From an uncultured Prevotellaceae bacterium (GTDB lineage: Bacteria; Bacteroidota; Bacteroidia; Bacteroidales; Bacteroidaceae), in contig ONOG01000008.1 in NCBI GenBank assembly GCA_900319385.1, positions 1 through 64,000 on the forward strand: a DNA stretch of 64,000 bases, read 5' to 3'. The translations under genes were made by a program, and so were the position numbers. The number at the start of each line of letters is the position of its first letter. Position 1 is the stretch's first letter. Positions 1-7,282 of this stretch are shown piece after piece. The notes under the pieces were generated by a model that saw only the letters and a list, made by a program, of their open reading frames with translations, made no database searches and was not told the origin of the DNA.

Positions 1-58
1 CTGTCCACGAGATGGCAAAATAAAAGCCCTCAAAATTCTCCGCGGTAGAAATGCGTTG

Positions 59-66
59 CAAAGGTA
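59..66 (-). promoter_or_regulatory. Predicted -7 box of a leftward promoter
   Basis: On the minus strand the sequence reads TACCTTTG, the Bacteroidetes -7 consensus TAnnTTTG. It points toward the left edge, so it would drive a gene lying outside the window. No convincing TTTG -33 element was located. Nothing else recognisable lies in bases 1-182. Confidence 0.45.
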
Positions 67-182
67 AGCGGATTTTTGAGAACCACCAAAAAGCAAGTCC
101 GAAGTGTTAAAATCTAAAAGTGATTGATATACATAGGTTTATCTCTATGTGTTTTTCATTGTTTATTGTTGTTTAGAGGCCT

Positions 183-512
183 CTAAATACATCTGTAGAA
201 TGCATGATTACTGATGGTCGTCACAGTATTGGGGATAGTGACAGAGGTAACGCCTAAACAAGAATTAAAAGCATTATATCCAATCTCGATGACCGTGTAG
301 CCATTGACTTCCGACGGGATAATGATTTCGCCTGTATAGGATTGATTAATACAAGCATTGTTATTGTTGTATGCAACACACGTTTTATCCGTTTCACTCA
401 ACACTAAGAAAGACATTTCCGTACCACATACTTCGGCGGTCAACCAATCAGCACAGAAGGCAGACACGGGGAAAAGAATTGCCAGAATGGCAGAAAGTAG
501 TTTTTGTTTCAT
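183..512 (-). CDS. Truncated BspA-like leucine-rich-repeat surface protein
   Basis: Start chosen at 512 because translation from there begins with a clean signal peptide (MKQKLLSAILAILFPVSAFC). The ORF stays open further upstream, but that part has no secretory character. After about 55 residues the protein shows one and a half BspA/LRR_5 repeats (IPSEVNGYTVIEIGYNAF, then VTIPNTVTTISNHAF) and stops directly after the second AF..C motif. Family members normally carry many repeats and a C-terminal sorting region, so this 109-residue product looks like a decayed remnant or a minimal copy. Such proteins are usually exported adhesins. A -7 box at 863-870 would give an unusually long leader of about 350 nt. 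The LRR family call is firm; functionality is doubtful. Confidence 0.6.
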   Translation of the reverse strand: MKQKLLSAILAILFPVSAFCADWLTAEVCGTEMSFLVLSETDKTCVAYNNNNACINQSYTGEIIIPSEVNGYTVIEIGYNAFNSCLGVTSVTIPNTVTTISNHAFYRCI

Positions 513-862
513 TTTAGAAAAATAAAAAAGGCGGAACTGCTCTCTTGCTTTTCCGTCTCGTAGGCACCGCCAAGTAGCCTTTACAGTAGAAACGCACGAA
601 CAATCACGCCCCTTAGGACGTGAACTTCGTCGCATGTTCTTACTGTGAATCTTGGCGGATTTTACGAGACAAGAACAAGGACATTGAAGTCCAAGTGTAA
701 GTATGTGAAGCGAGCAGAACGCCGAGGTGAAAAAATGTGAAAATCTCTGATGGAAAGCAGGCGGGTGTGCCATGTTTCCGTACGTTCTTTGCGCTTAGTC
801 AGTATGTCTGGTTTTTGTAGATTGGGGGTTAATGGTGATACTTTTTGTGAATAATCTCATCG

Positions 863-870
863 CAAAGGTA
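863..870 (-). promoter_or_regulatory. Predicted -7 box (TACCTTTG) toward the LRR gene
   Basis: Matches the Bacteroidetes -7 consensus TAnnTTTG on the minus strand, about 350 bases upstream of the start at 512. A second identical box lies at 1101-1108. No clear -33 TTTG was found for either, so usage is uncertain. Confidence 0.4.
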
Positions 871-1020
871 AGAACTTTTGTGTAAAATGCCAAGAATTTT
901 GGCTAAAAATTTAATGAGGTGGGGGGCACTGACGGAATGGTGTGATAACGTGTATGTCATTATTTGAAACCATGAATTATTTCTAATGAGTTCTAATTTG
1001 TTGTTTGAATTTCCGATATG

Positions 1021-1101
1021 GCAACCATGAATTATGAAGCCTTACGGCTTTATTACCTGCCAGATTGGAATAGATGCGGAGCATCCCTCATTCATGGTTG
1101 C
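1021..1101. repeat. 12-bp inverted repeat flanking about 57 bp
   Basis: GCAACCATGAAT at 1021-1032 is the exact reverse complement of ATTCATGGTTGC at 1090-1101. A related copy of the left arm (AACCATGAATTAT) lies just upstream at about 969-981. The right arm abuts a minus-strand TACCTTTG box. It could be a small fold-back element or a regulator site; no coding meaning seen. Confidence 0.45.
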
Positions 1102-1213
1102 AAAGGTAATAAAGGTAAAAAGAAAGTGGTGTGTTTTTCGGCGAGGCGCAGTGTGCAGTCAGTTGCGGTGCCGTTGAAACCGGGCGGTTGTGCAGGCAGA
1201 AGAGAGGGGAAGG

Positions 1214-1321
1214 GCGGAACGAACTCAAAATACCATTGATATTTTCAAAAATATCAGTGATATTCTTACAAATTCCATTGATATTTCTACAAATCTCAAT
1301 GGTATTTTGAGTTTGTTCCGC
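1214..1321. repeat. Composite dispersed element, copy A: AT-rich 4 x 21-bp palindrome
   Basis: Terminal inverted repeats at 1214-1234 and 1301-1321 match at 20 of 21 positions (GCGGAACGAACTCAAAATAC at the left). Between and including them are four units of 21 bp, each containing CA-T-TGATATT or a close variant. Sister copies lie at 19881-19988, 39430-39535 and 61282-61390. No open frame with codon-use support was seen, although the minus strand reads as heptads of the type NINGICK because 21 is a multiple of three. Confidence 0.85.
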
Positions 1322-1363
1322 GCCGAGGATGACTTTCGAGTGTGCCGCCGGCGAATTTAGACG

Positions 1364-1451
1364 GCGGCACACGTGGGTTTTCGGTGCGGCACACGTGGGT
1401 TTGCGCTGCGGCAGACGTGGTTTTTCGGTGCGGCACACGTGGGTTGGAAGT
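1364..1451. repeat. GC-rich array, four 22-bp units, next to copy A
   Basis: GCGGCACACGTGG or a one-base variant starts at 1364, 1386, 1408 and 1430, giving a strict 22-bp period. Each unit carries CACGTG or AGACGTG. The array sits between the AT-rich palindrome of copy A and the 3' end of the Smr-domain gene. Confidence 0.85.
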
Positions 1452-1470
1452 GCGTATTGCTGGGCGCGCG

Positions 1471-2556
1471 TCAGTGGATGATGACCATCGTGGCGCCGAA
1501 GCCGTACTGCTGGAACGAGGCGTCCTGCCACGTGCAGTTCTTGTAGCTGTGTTTGAGTTCGGCGATGAGGGCCTGGCGGAGCACACCTTCGCCCTTGCCG
1601 TGTATGAAGACGATGCGTCGGCCTTTCTCCTTCAGGTGCTGGTCCATCGTCTCGCGGAACACGCGGAGCTGGTAGTCCTTGATGTCGGCTGGCGACATGC
1701 CGGCGGTGGTGTCGAGGAGTTCGTGGGCGTGAAGGTCGATTTCGACGACCTCCTCATGGCGGTCGTGGGGCTTCGAAGTCCGTGCCGGCCGTTTGGCCGA
1801 CGGCTGCTCCTTCTCCACCATGGCCTGGCGCAGTTGCTGGGCGTTGACGGTGAGGGGGTGGTTGGGGCGGTCTTCACGGACGATGTCGTACTCGAGTGTC
1901 GGTTCGTCGAAGAAGTCGCTTTCGCGGAAACTGTGCAGCTTGTAGAACTTCGTGGCGTCGATGCGCAGCTCGACGCTCACGGGGGGCTTGGCGGCGAAGG
2001 GCCGGTCGTGCTTGAAGGCGATGAGCTGGATGCCGAGGCGCTCGATGGAGTTGAGGTCGGCGTAGGTGAGCTGCTGGAGCTGTTCGAGTGTGTTGGGCTC
2101 GAGCACGCCCTGGGCACGGAGCGTCCACGAAGCGTTTTCGATGGAGCTGATGGCGTAGGCGAGGTAGTAGTTGCAGTCGTTGACGAGGTAGAAGTCGAAG
2201 CTGGTCTTCGACAGTTCCTTGACATTGGCGGGCACGAAGGCGAGCAGGGCGGTGAGGCGGTCGGCGCCCTCGCGCTGGATGGGTGGAGCGGGAGCGGGGG
2301 TTGCATGAGCCTGCGCTGCGTGGGTTGCTTGGGCCGGCGCGGTGGCGGTGGCGGAGGTTGAGGGGGCGCTGGCCTTGGGCGGTTTCTGCTCGAAGTTGAA
2401 GTCGTCGGTGTCGATTACCACGACTTCGGAGATGAGCGTGGGGATGTCGAATCCGTTTTCATCCTCGACCAACACGACGTTCTTTCCCTGAAAGCCGCGA
2501 ACAATGCCGCCTCCTACGTCGTTGAGGAAGCGGACTTTATCTCCTATTTTTACCAT
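1471..2556 (-). CDS. DUF2027 / Smr-domain protein
   Basis: 361 residues. The N-terminal third starts with a beta-rich KOW-like stretch (MVKIGDKVRFLNDVGGG), followed by an Ala/Pro/Thr-rich linker at about residues 60-95 and a DUF2027-type middle domain. The C-terminal ~90 residues form a Small MutS Related (Smr) domain with the hallmark DLHAH motif near residue 274 and the HGKGEG loop near residue 319. Smr domains are nucleic-acid endonuclease modules, seen in MutS2 and in stand-alone proteins. This DUF2027-Smr fusion is a known Bacteroidetes architecture whose cellular role is not established. It is cytoplasmic (no signal peptide). The gene is separated from the upstream lipoprotein gene by a 7-bp repeat array, and its own 3' end abuts the 22-bp GC-rich array. 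Confidence 0.85.
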   Translation of the reverse strand: MVKIGDKVRFLNDVGGGIVRGFQGKNVVLVEDENGFDIPTLISEVVVIDTDDFNFEQKPPKASAPSTSATATAPAQATHAAQAHATPAPAPPIQREGADRLTALLAFVPANVKELSKTSFDFYLVNDCNYYLAYAISSIENASWTLRAQGVLEPNTLEQLQQLTYADLNSIERLGIQLIAFKHDRPFAAKPPVSVELRIDATKFYKLHSFRESDFFDEPTLEYDIVREDRPNHPLTVNAQQLRQAMVEKEQPSAKRPARTSKPHDRHEEVVEIDLHAHELLDTTAGMSPADIKDYQLRVFRETMDQHLKEKGRRIVFIHGKGEGVLRQALIAELKHSYKNCTWQDASFQQYGFGATMVIIH

Positions 2557-2557
2557 G

Positions 2558-2733
2558 AATGTTTAGTGTTTAGTGTGCTGAATGTTTAGTGTTTAGTGTT
2601 TAGAGTTTAGTGTGCTGAATGTTTAGTGTTTAGGGTTTAGTGTTTAGTGTACTGAATGTTTAGAGTTTAGTGTTTAGCGCGCTATCTGACTCACCAGTAC
2701 ACTAAACACTAAACTCTAAACACTAAACATTCT
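2558..2733. repeat. Heptamer array (TTTAGTG)n with inverted distal arm
   Basis: About 120 bp consists of GTTTAGT/TTTAGAG/TTTAGGG words interrupted by GTGCTGAA. After a non-repetitive spacer at about 2679-2698 the same words return on the opposite strand (ACTAAACACTAAAC). The whole can therefore fold into one long hairpin. It lies between two minus-strand genes and could block or slow read-through. Confidence 0.85.
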
Positions 2734-2744
2734 TCAATACCATG

Positions 2745-3521
2745 CTACTTGTCGAACTTCTTGTCGAAGCCGCTGCCGTTCCAGATGAGTTCGCAGGTGC
2801 GGTGCTTAGAGTCTGGAATCGTGGTGTCGGCGATGCTGACTTTCATGCTCTTGCCGTAGTGGGGCAGTGTGTAGATGGGCCAGTGGTGTGTAAGCTCGTC
2901 GCCCTGGATGCTTCGCTGCGGCCAGGTGAGGTCGGTGGCTTCGATGAAGGCGTTGATGTCAGGCATGATGGTAAACTCCATCGAGCGTGACTCCTTGTCG
3001 TAGAAGTAGAAGAGCGGCTCGTAGTACCAGTCGTAGTGCGTTCCCATGATGCACTTGACGTTGACGGCAAAGAGTTTGCGCCCGTCCTTGCAGTTCCAGA
3101 AACACATTTCGTTGGTGCCGTTCCTCAGATCGCCGTGCAGGTCGCGCCACTGGCCGTTGAAGCTGAGGTAGCCGTTGGCCTTATCGACGGTGAGTTCGCC
3201 CTTTGCAGGCTTCTGTCCTTTTTCGTAGCGACTCAGGGCATCGGCCAGCAGGACGTAGTTTTCGCCTCGGTCGTCGGACGCGATGTAGGCGCGGGCGAAG
3301 TCGACGATGGTGGGTTGTTCGCCGACGAACTGTACGGGGATGATTTCTGGGTCTTCGTCGTCGCAGTGGTCGCCGTCGCCCCAGAGTTCTTCTTCTTCGG
3401 TGTCGGTGGGAGCCACCGAGTCGGGGTTCTCAACATTGGTTTCCTTCTGGCTCTGCGCATTGCCGCAGCTCCAGGCGATGGCTGCCGTGAGGAGCAGCAC
3501 GGTCATGAATTTTGTCTTCAT
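2745..3521 (-). CDS. Secreted lipoprotein, paralogue of the next gene upstream
   Basis: 258 residues with a lipoprotein signal (MKTKFMTVLLLTAAIAWSCG; the Cys near residue 19 is the lipidation site), an acidic linker rich in Glu/Asp at about residues 30-60, then a globular domain. It is clearly homologous to the protein at 3534-4376. Shared motifs include TIVDFARAY, VDKANGY, MCFWNCKDGRK, WP at the same spacing, and a C-terminal CELIWNGSGFDKKF. I do not recognise a named family. It lies 12 bp behind its paralogue and belongs to the run 6067 to 2745 that begins with the acetylesterase. Function unknown; periplasmic or outer-membrane anchored by inference. Confidence 0.75.
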   Translation of the reverse strand: MKTKFMTVLLLTAAIAWSCGNAQSQKETNVENPDSVAPTDTEEEELWGDGDHCDDEDPEIIPVQFVGEQPTIVDFARAYIASDDRGENYVLLADALSRYEKGQKPAKGELTVDKANGYLSFNGQWRDLHGDLRNGTNEMCFWNCKDGRKLFAVNVKCIMGTHYDWYYEPLFYFYDKESRSMEFTIMPDINAFIEATDLTWPQRSIQGDELTHHWPIYTLPHYGKSMKVSIADTTIPDSKHRTCELIWNGSGFDKKFDK

Positions 3522-3533
3522 ACGATGTGTGGT

Positions 3534-4376
3534 TTATTTGCTGAATTTCTTCGTGAAGCCTTCGCCGTTCCAGGTGAGTTCGCACGAACGGCGCTTCGAG
3601 GCAGGGATGGTCGGGTCGGCGACATCGACCTTGATGGTCTTGCCGGTGCGGGGCAGGGTATAGACAGGGGCGTAGCGCATCCAGTCCTCGCCGCTGAGGT
3701 TGTTGTTTTCGATGTCCTGCGCAGGCCAGCACAGGTCGGGAGCTGTGACGAGTGCACCGAGCTGATCGGCACTGTACCACTCCATCGTCTTGGTCTTGCT
3801 GTCGTAGCAGAGGAAGTTGACGCCTGTGACTTCGGTCTCGTAGTATTTGCCCTCGGACATTCCCTTGACGTTGCTGGCAAAAATCTTATGGCGCCCGTCC
3901 TTGCAGTTCCAGTAGCACATCTCGTTGATGCTGACCGCGTCGTTGTCGGCGTCCACCTTCGACCAGTCAATGGTGTTGCTGATATATCCGTTGGCCTTAT
4001 CGACGATGAGTTCGCCGTATTCTGGATTCTTGCCCTTGTCGTAGCGTTCGAGGGCGGAGCGCAGGTTGCCGTAGCCTTCGCCCATGCCTTCGATGTTGAG
4101 GTAGGCACGGGCAAAATCGAGGATGGTGGGTTTGTCGCCTTTGAACTTGACGGGTACAAAGTCTTCGCCTTCGCCGCACTCACAGTCTTCGATTTCGTCG
4201 GCGCAGTATTCTGGTTCGTCGGTGGTTTCGCCAGCCGCGATGCGTCCGTCAGCCTCGTCGGGGGCATCGGCTTCGGTGGTGGTGGCGGCGGTGTTGTCGT
4301 TCTGGTTCTGTGCATTGGAGCAACTCCAGGTGATGGCTGCCATGGCGAGCAGCAAGGTCAGTGCTTTTGTCTTCAT
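3534..4376 (-). CDS. Secreted lipoprotein, paralogue of the downstream gene
   Basis: Start set at 4376, where a lipoprotein signal begins (MKTKALTLLLAMAAITWSCS, lipidated Cys near residue 19); the frame stays open upstream but without a signal peptide. 280 residues. An acidic stretch with several Cys (CADEIEDCECGEGED, about residues 58-73) precedes the domain shared with 2745-3521: TILDFARAY, VDKANGY, MCYWNCKDGRH, CELTWNGEGFTKKF. The extra Cys cluster is absent from the paralogue and could bind metal or form disulphides. It sits 35 bp behind the acetylesterase gene, suggesting co-transcription. No named family recognised. Confidence 0.75.
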   Translation of the reverse strand: MKTKALTLLLAMAAITWSCSNAQNQNDNTAATTTEADAPDEADGRIAAGETTDEPEYCADEIEDCECGEGEDFVPVKFKGDKPTILDFARAYLNIEGMGEGYGNLRSALERYDKGKNPEYGELIVDKANGYISNTIDWSKVDADNDAVSINEMCYWNCKDGRHKIFASNVKGMSEGKYYETEVTGVNFLCYDSKTKTMEWYSADQLGALVTAPDLCWPAQDIENNNLSGEDWMRYAPVYTLPRTGKTIKVDVADPTIPASKRRSCELTWNGEGFTKKFSK

Positions 4377-4411
4377 AGGGCAAAGGGTTGATAGGGTTAG
4401 TTGTATTGAAT

Positions 4412-6067
4412 TTATTTGAGCAGTCGGCGCAGGGGCGACTTGTTCTTTTTGATGCCTTGGGCGATGCAGCGGGCGGTGTGGCGTGCCCCTGCCAGCGAGG
4501 AGTGGGTGTGGTCGTGGTTGAACATGGCTGCGGCTTTCTCCTTTCCCATCTTGTCCAGACGGTCGGCAGATAGGTTGTGCAGGTCGATGAATTCCACGCC
4601 AGTCTCTTCGACCACCTGCCTGTACCAGCGGCCATAGCTGTCGTTGCGGCGTTCGATCTTGCCGTGCGGCCATTCGTTGCGCGGGGTGAGGCTGACGAGC
4701 ACGGGGATGCCGCCCCGTTCGCGCACGTCGCCGATGAACTTCTTGAGGTACCAGCCGAAGGAGTAGATGACGCGGAACTGGCCGTTCGACTGCAGCTTAT
4801 AGACATGACAGGTGTCGGCAGCCGAGGCGATGGTGCCGCGCTCCTTTTGCGAGTCGATGGGGCCGATGTCGTTGTGGCCGAACTGTATGAGCACGTAGTC
4901 GCCAGGCTCGATGGAATGATAGACTGCATCCCAGCGACCTTCCTCGAGGAAGGTGCGGGTGGAGCGTCCGGCTTTGGCTGCATTGACGACCGTGCATCGG
5001 GTGGAGTCGAACACCTCGTATGCGACGGCTCCCCAGCCCCACATGCCGTCTTCGTCCGAGTCGTTGTTCTTCACGGTGGAGTCACCGGTGAGGAAGACGG
5101 TGGGGCGCTTCGACTTCTTCTTTTTGCTTGCGTCAGCGTCGCTACCTGCCGAAGTTTTGAGTGAGGCGGGGTGGAGCTTGTCCTGACGCAAGGCCTGTTG
5201 CAGGGCGAACACCTGCGGGTCGGTGCACTGTTCGAGGCCTTCGGCAAAGGAGGCTGCGTTCATGCGGGCACCGAAGGCCGACGAGTGGATTTTGTCGCCG
5301 AAGAAGTGGTAGTCGGCTTTCCAGGTGCCGAACTTCTCCAACTTCGTCGCACTGAGGTCGTTGAGGTCAATCAGTGGGGTGTGAAGCTCGTCGGCCAAGG
5401 CACGAATCCAGGGTGTGAAGGTGGTGAGCTTGCGGTCGATGACGGTGCGAGCCTCGTCGGTGTAGGCGTTGCGTGGCGTGAGCGTGAGCAGGATGGGGGT
5501 GGCACCCTTCTCGCGAATCTCGCTCACGAAGCGGCGGATGTATCCTCCGAAGGTATAGACTACCTCCTGACGGCCCGTTTCCTTGATGGTGACGAGGAGC
5601 GAGTCATGCCCCAGGGCGGGCTTGATGCTGCTGCGAGCGCGACCTTCATCGACGGGTCCGTTGTCGTTGTGCCCGAGTTCGAGCACGACGAAATCGCCAG
5701 GCTGGATGCCCTTGAGCACAGCGGGCCAAAGCTGACGGTAGAAGGTGCGGGGCGACGTGCCGCCCAGTGCATGGTTCTCCACCGTCACGCGGTCGGCATC
5801 GAACCATTCATGGCAGAAATATCCCCAGCCCCACTGGCCGTTGTTGCCGTTGCCCAGCGTGCCGTTGCGCATGGTCGAGTTGCCGACGAGGAAGAGTACG
5901 GGGTGGTTGCCGCGCCGACTGCTGCCGCTGACGGGTCGCACTTGGTTGGCTCGGTCCAGCGAGTCGAGCGTGAGGTCGCGCACCCCGTTGACATCGAGTC
6001 CCTGCTGGGCGAAGGTGGACAGTGAAAATTGAAAAGCGAAAAACAGGAGTAGTGCGATTCGGGACAT
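4412..6067 (-). CDS. Two-domain SGNH acetylesterase, rhamnogalacturonan acetylesterase-like
   Basis: 551 residues with a signal peptide ending near residue 20 (FSLSTFAQ). Two tandem SGNH-hydrolase domains are visible. In the first, GNSTM (Ser near residue 64), ELGHND and DKIHSS supply the Ser, Asn and Asp/His blocks. In the second, GDSTV (Ser near 329), QFGHND and DHTHSS do so. Both sets look intact, although the first domain has Asn in place of the usual Asp in GDS. The relatives are CE12-type rhamnogalacturonan acetylesterases, which remove acetyl groups from pectin backbones in the periplasm or outside the cell. A Lys-rich linker (KKKKSK) joins the domains. It probably heads an operon with the two lipoproteins below it. 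Confidence 0.85.
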   Translation of the reverse strand: MSRIALLLFFAFQFSLSTFAQQGLDVNGVRDLTLDSLDRANQVRPVSGSSRRGNHPVLFLVGNSTMRNGTLGNGNNGQWGWGYFCHEWFDADRVTVENHALGGTSPRTFYRQLWPAVLKGIQPGDFVVLELGHNDNGPVDEGRARSSIKPALGHDSLLVTIKETGRQEVVYTFGGYIRRFVSEIREKGATPILLTLTPRNAYTDEARTVIDRKLTTFTPWIRALADELHTPLIDLNDLSATKLEKFGTWKADYHFFGDKIHSSAFGARMNAASFAEGLEQCTDPQVFALQQALRQDKLHPASLKTSAGSDADASKKKKSKRPTVFLTGDSTVKNNDSDEDGMWGWGAVAYEVFDSTRCTVVNAAKAGRSTRTFLEEGRWDAVYHSIEPGDYVLIQFGHNDIGPIDSQKERGTIASAADTCHVYKLQSNGQFRVIYSFGWYLKKFIGDVRERGGIPVLVSLTPRNEWPHGKIERRNDSYGRWYRQVVEETGVEFIDLHNLSADRLDKMGKEKAAAMFNHDHTHSSLAGARHTARCIAQGIKKNKSPLRRLLK

Positions 6068-6105
6068 ACCTTATTATGTATATAGGTGAATACTTTTTAT
6101 AGTGG

Positions 6106-6113
6106 CAAAGTTA
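6106..6113 (-). promoter_or_regulatory. -7 box (TAACTTTG) of the acetylesterase operon
   Basis: Minus-strand TAACTTTG lies about 40 bases upstream of the start at 6067 and is mirrored by an identical plus-strand box at 6156-6163. The two form a compact divergent promoter region. Confidence 0.65.
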
Positions 6114-6155
6114 AAAAAAACACTGCAAATAATTGGTTACAAGAGCAAAAAAAAT

Positions 6156-6163
6156 TAACTTTG
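6156..6163 (+). promoter_or_regulatory. -7 box (TAACTTTG) of the RsiV-like lipoprotein gene
   Basis: Plus-strand TAACTTTG lies 43 bases upstream of the start at 6206. A TTGG at about 6133 is the only candidate for the -33 element. Confidence 0.6.
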
Positions 6164-6205
6164 CCACAGAAAAACCCGAATCACTCACTTAAAAACAGCT
6201 AACTT

Positions 6206-7090
6206 ATGAAAGGAAAAAACATTCTCGTGGCCTTTGCAGTTGTGGCCTTTGCCCTTCTGACAAGTTGCCAGCAAAACAAAACAAGCGGTGAATTTACCAC
6301 CCAGACCTTCTCGGCCAGCGACTCACTTCCGGGTGCCGTGACCGAGGTCGAGATTGACTATCCCACCGGCGGACCCCAGGTGCTCGTCGATAGCATCCGC
6401 GCATGGATCATCCAGTTGCAGAGCGAGGGCTACACCGGCGACGTGGCCGACGGACAGGCTTTTGTTAACTTCGTTCATAAGCAGAGTTCCGATGCCCTGG
6501 TCGATGCCTTCAATGAGATGCGTGCCGACATAGAGGTGGACGAGAGCGACCCCGAAGCTGATGGTATGTTCAACATTCCCAACGAGGACCGCACATCGCT
6601 GAAGCTGGAGTGGCAGAACGACGATTTTGTGACCTACGGCTACACCTTCTTCCTCTACAACTCAGGGGCTGCCCACGGCATTGAGGGCAGCTATGGCACG
6701 ACATTCTTCAAGAAGGATGGCACACGTCTGACGTGGGCCGACGTGCGTGGTGCCGACACCGAGGAGTTCCAGGCCATCCTTCGCGAGGGGCTGAAGGCTT
6801 ATCTTGAAGTGGAAACGGACGAAGAACTTGCCGATATCGTCTTCCTGCCAGAGGGAAACGACATCTACCACATTCCCCTGCCCAACACTGATCCCTGTGT
6901 GCGCGAGGGTGGCATCGAGTTCTACTACGGTGAGTACGAAGTGGCATCGTACAGCTGCGGCACGCCGAGCTTCGTCGTACCCTTCGACCGCATCCATCCA
7001 TTCATGAGCGAACGGGTGATGCGCATTCTCGACACCTACCCCGAAAGTCCCTCGCAGGACATCACGACGGGACGCACGGAGATGTTCTGA
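6206..7090 (+). CDS. Lipoprotein with DUF4163/DUF3298 (RsiV-like) domains
   Basis: 294 residues, beginning with a lipoprotein signal (FALLTSCQQ, lipidated Cys near residue 21). Features typical of the DUF4163-DUF3298 pair are visible. The central GYTFFLYNSGAAHGIEG has the conserved aromatic-Gly-Ala-His stretch. It is followed by FFKKDGTRLTWADV and a C-terminal VPFDRIHPFM in place of the usual VPYSELKPY-like end. In Gram-positives this fold appears in the anti-sigma factor RsiV and in the non-catalytic half of PdaC. In Bacteroidetes it is usually a stand-alone lipoprotein of unknown function. It is monocistronic, with a strong terminator at 7120-7161. Confidence 0.75.
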   Translation: MKGKNILVAFAVVAFALLTSCQQNKTSGEFTTQTFSASDSLPGAVTEVEIDYPTGGPQVLVDSIRAWIIQLQSEGYTGDVADGQAFVNFVHKQSSDALVDAFNEMRADIEVDESDPEADGMFNIPNEDRTSLKLEWQNDDFVTYGYTFFLYNSGAAHGIEGSYGTTFFKKDGTRLTWADVRGADTEEFQAILREGLKAYLEVETDEELADIVFLPEGNDIYHIPLPNTDPCVREGGIEFYYGEYEVASYSCGTPSFVVPFDRIHPFMSERVMRILDTYPESPSQDITTGRTEMF

Positions 7091-7119
7091 TTCACTGGCA
7101 GTGCTCTGCCTTAGTTGAT

Positions 7120-7161
7120 GGCGCACAGGACACATAAATCCTGTGCGCCTCACTTTTTTTT
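7120..7161 (+). terminator. Rho-independent terminator
   Basis: GGCGCACAGGA (7120-7130) and TCCTGTGCGCC (7139-7149) form a perfect 11-bp stem with an 8-base loop, followed by TCAC and eight Ts. It ends the lipoprotein transcript. Confidence 0.9.
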
Positions 7162-7232
7162 GTCGTTCAGGGAGCAATAGTCTTCAGTGTTTTGCACATT
7201 TTTCGCCAGAAAGTGCAAAATTACCGTGAAAG

Positions 7233-7266
7233 TTTGTTGCAGTTTTGTTAAATCTTTGTATCTTTG
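7233..7266 (+). promoter_or_regulatory. Promoter of the acyl-CoA ligase gene
   Basis: TTTG at 7233-7236 and TATCTTTG at 7259-7266 match the -33/-7 elements with 22 bp between them. The -7 box ends 16 bases before the start at 7283, implying a very short leader. Confidence 0.65.
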
Positions 7267-7282
7267 CACAAAACTGAGACGT

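Larger units (their letters stand above)
513..1213. other. Gene-free stretch, possible long leader of the LRR gene
   Basis: No ORF with recognisable protein character. On the minus strand two TAnnTTTG boxes occur (863-870 and 1101-1108, both TACCTTTG), both pointing to the LRR gene at 183-512. If used, they imply a 5' leader of 350-580 nt. The stretch also contains the 12-bp inverted repeat at 1021/1090. Confidence 0.4.

Noticed and set aside
1214..1451. CRISPR array
   Set aside because: Repeats are contiguous with no unique spacers, the unit count is fixed at four, and no cas gene is present in the window.
1342..2361. 339-residue open frame on the plus strand
   Set aside because: Antisense of the Smr/DUF2027 gene and partly translated from the 22-bp array.
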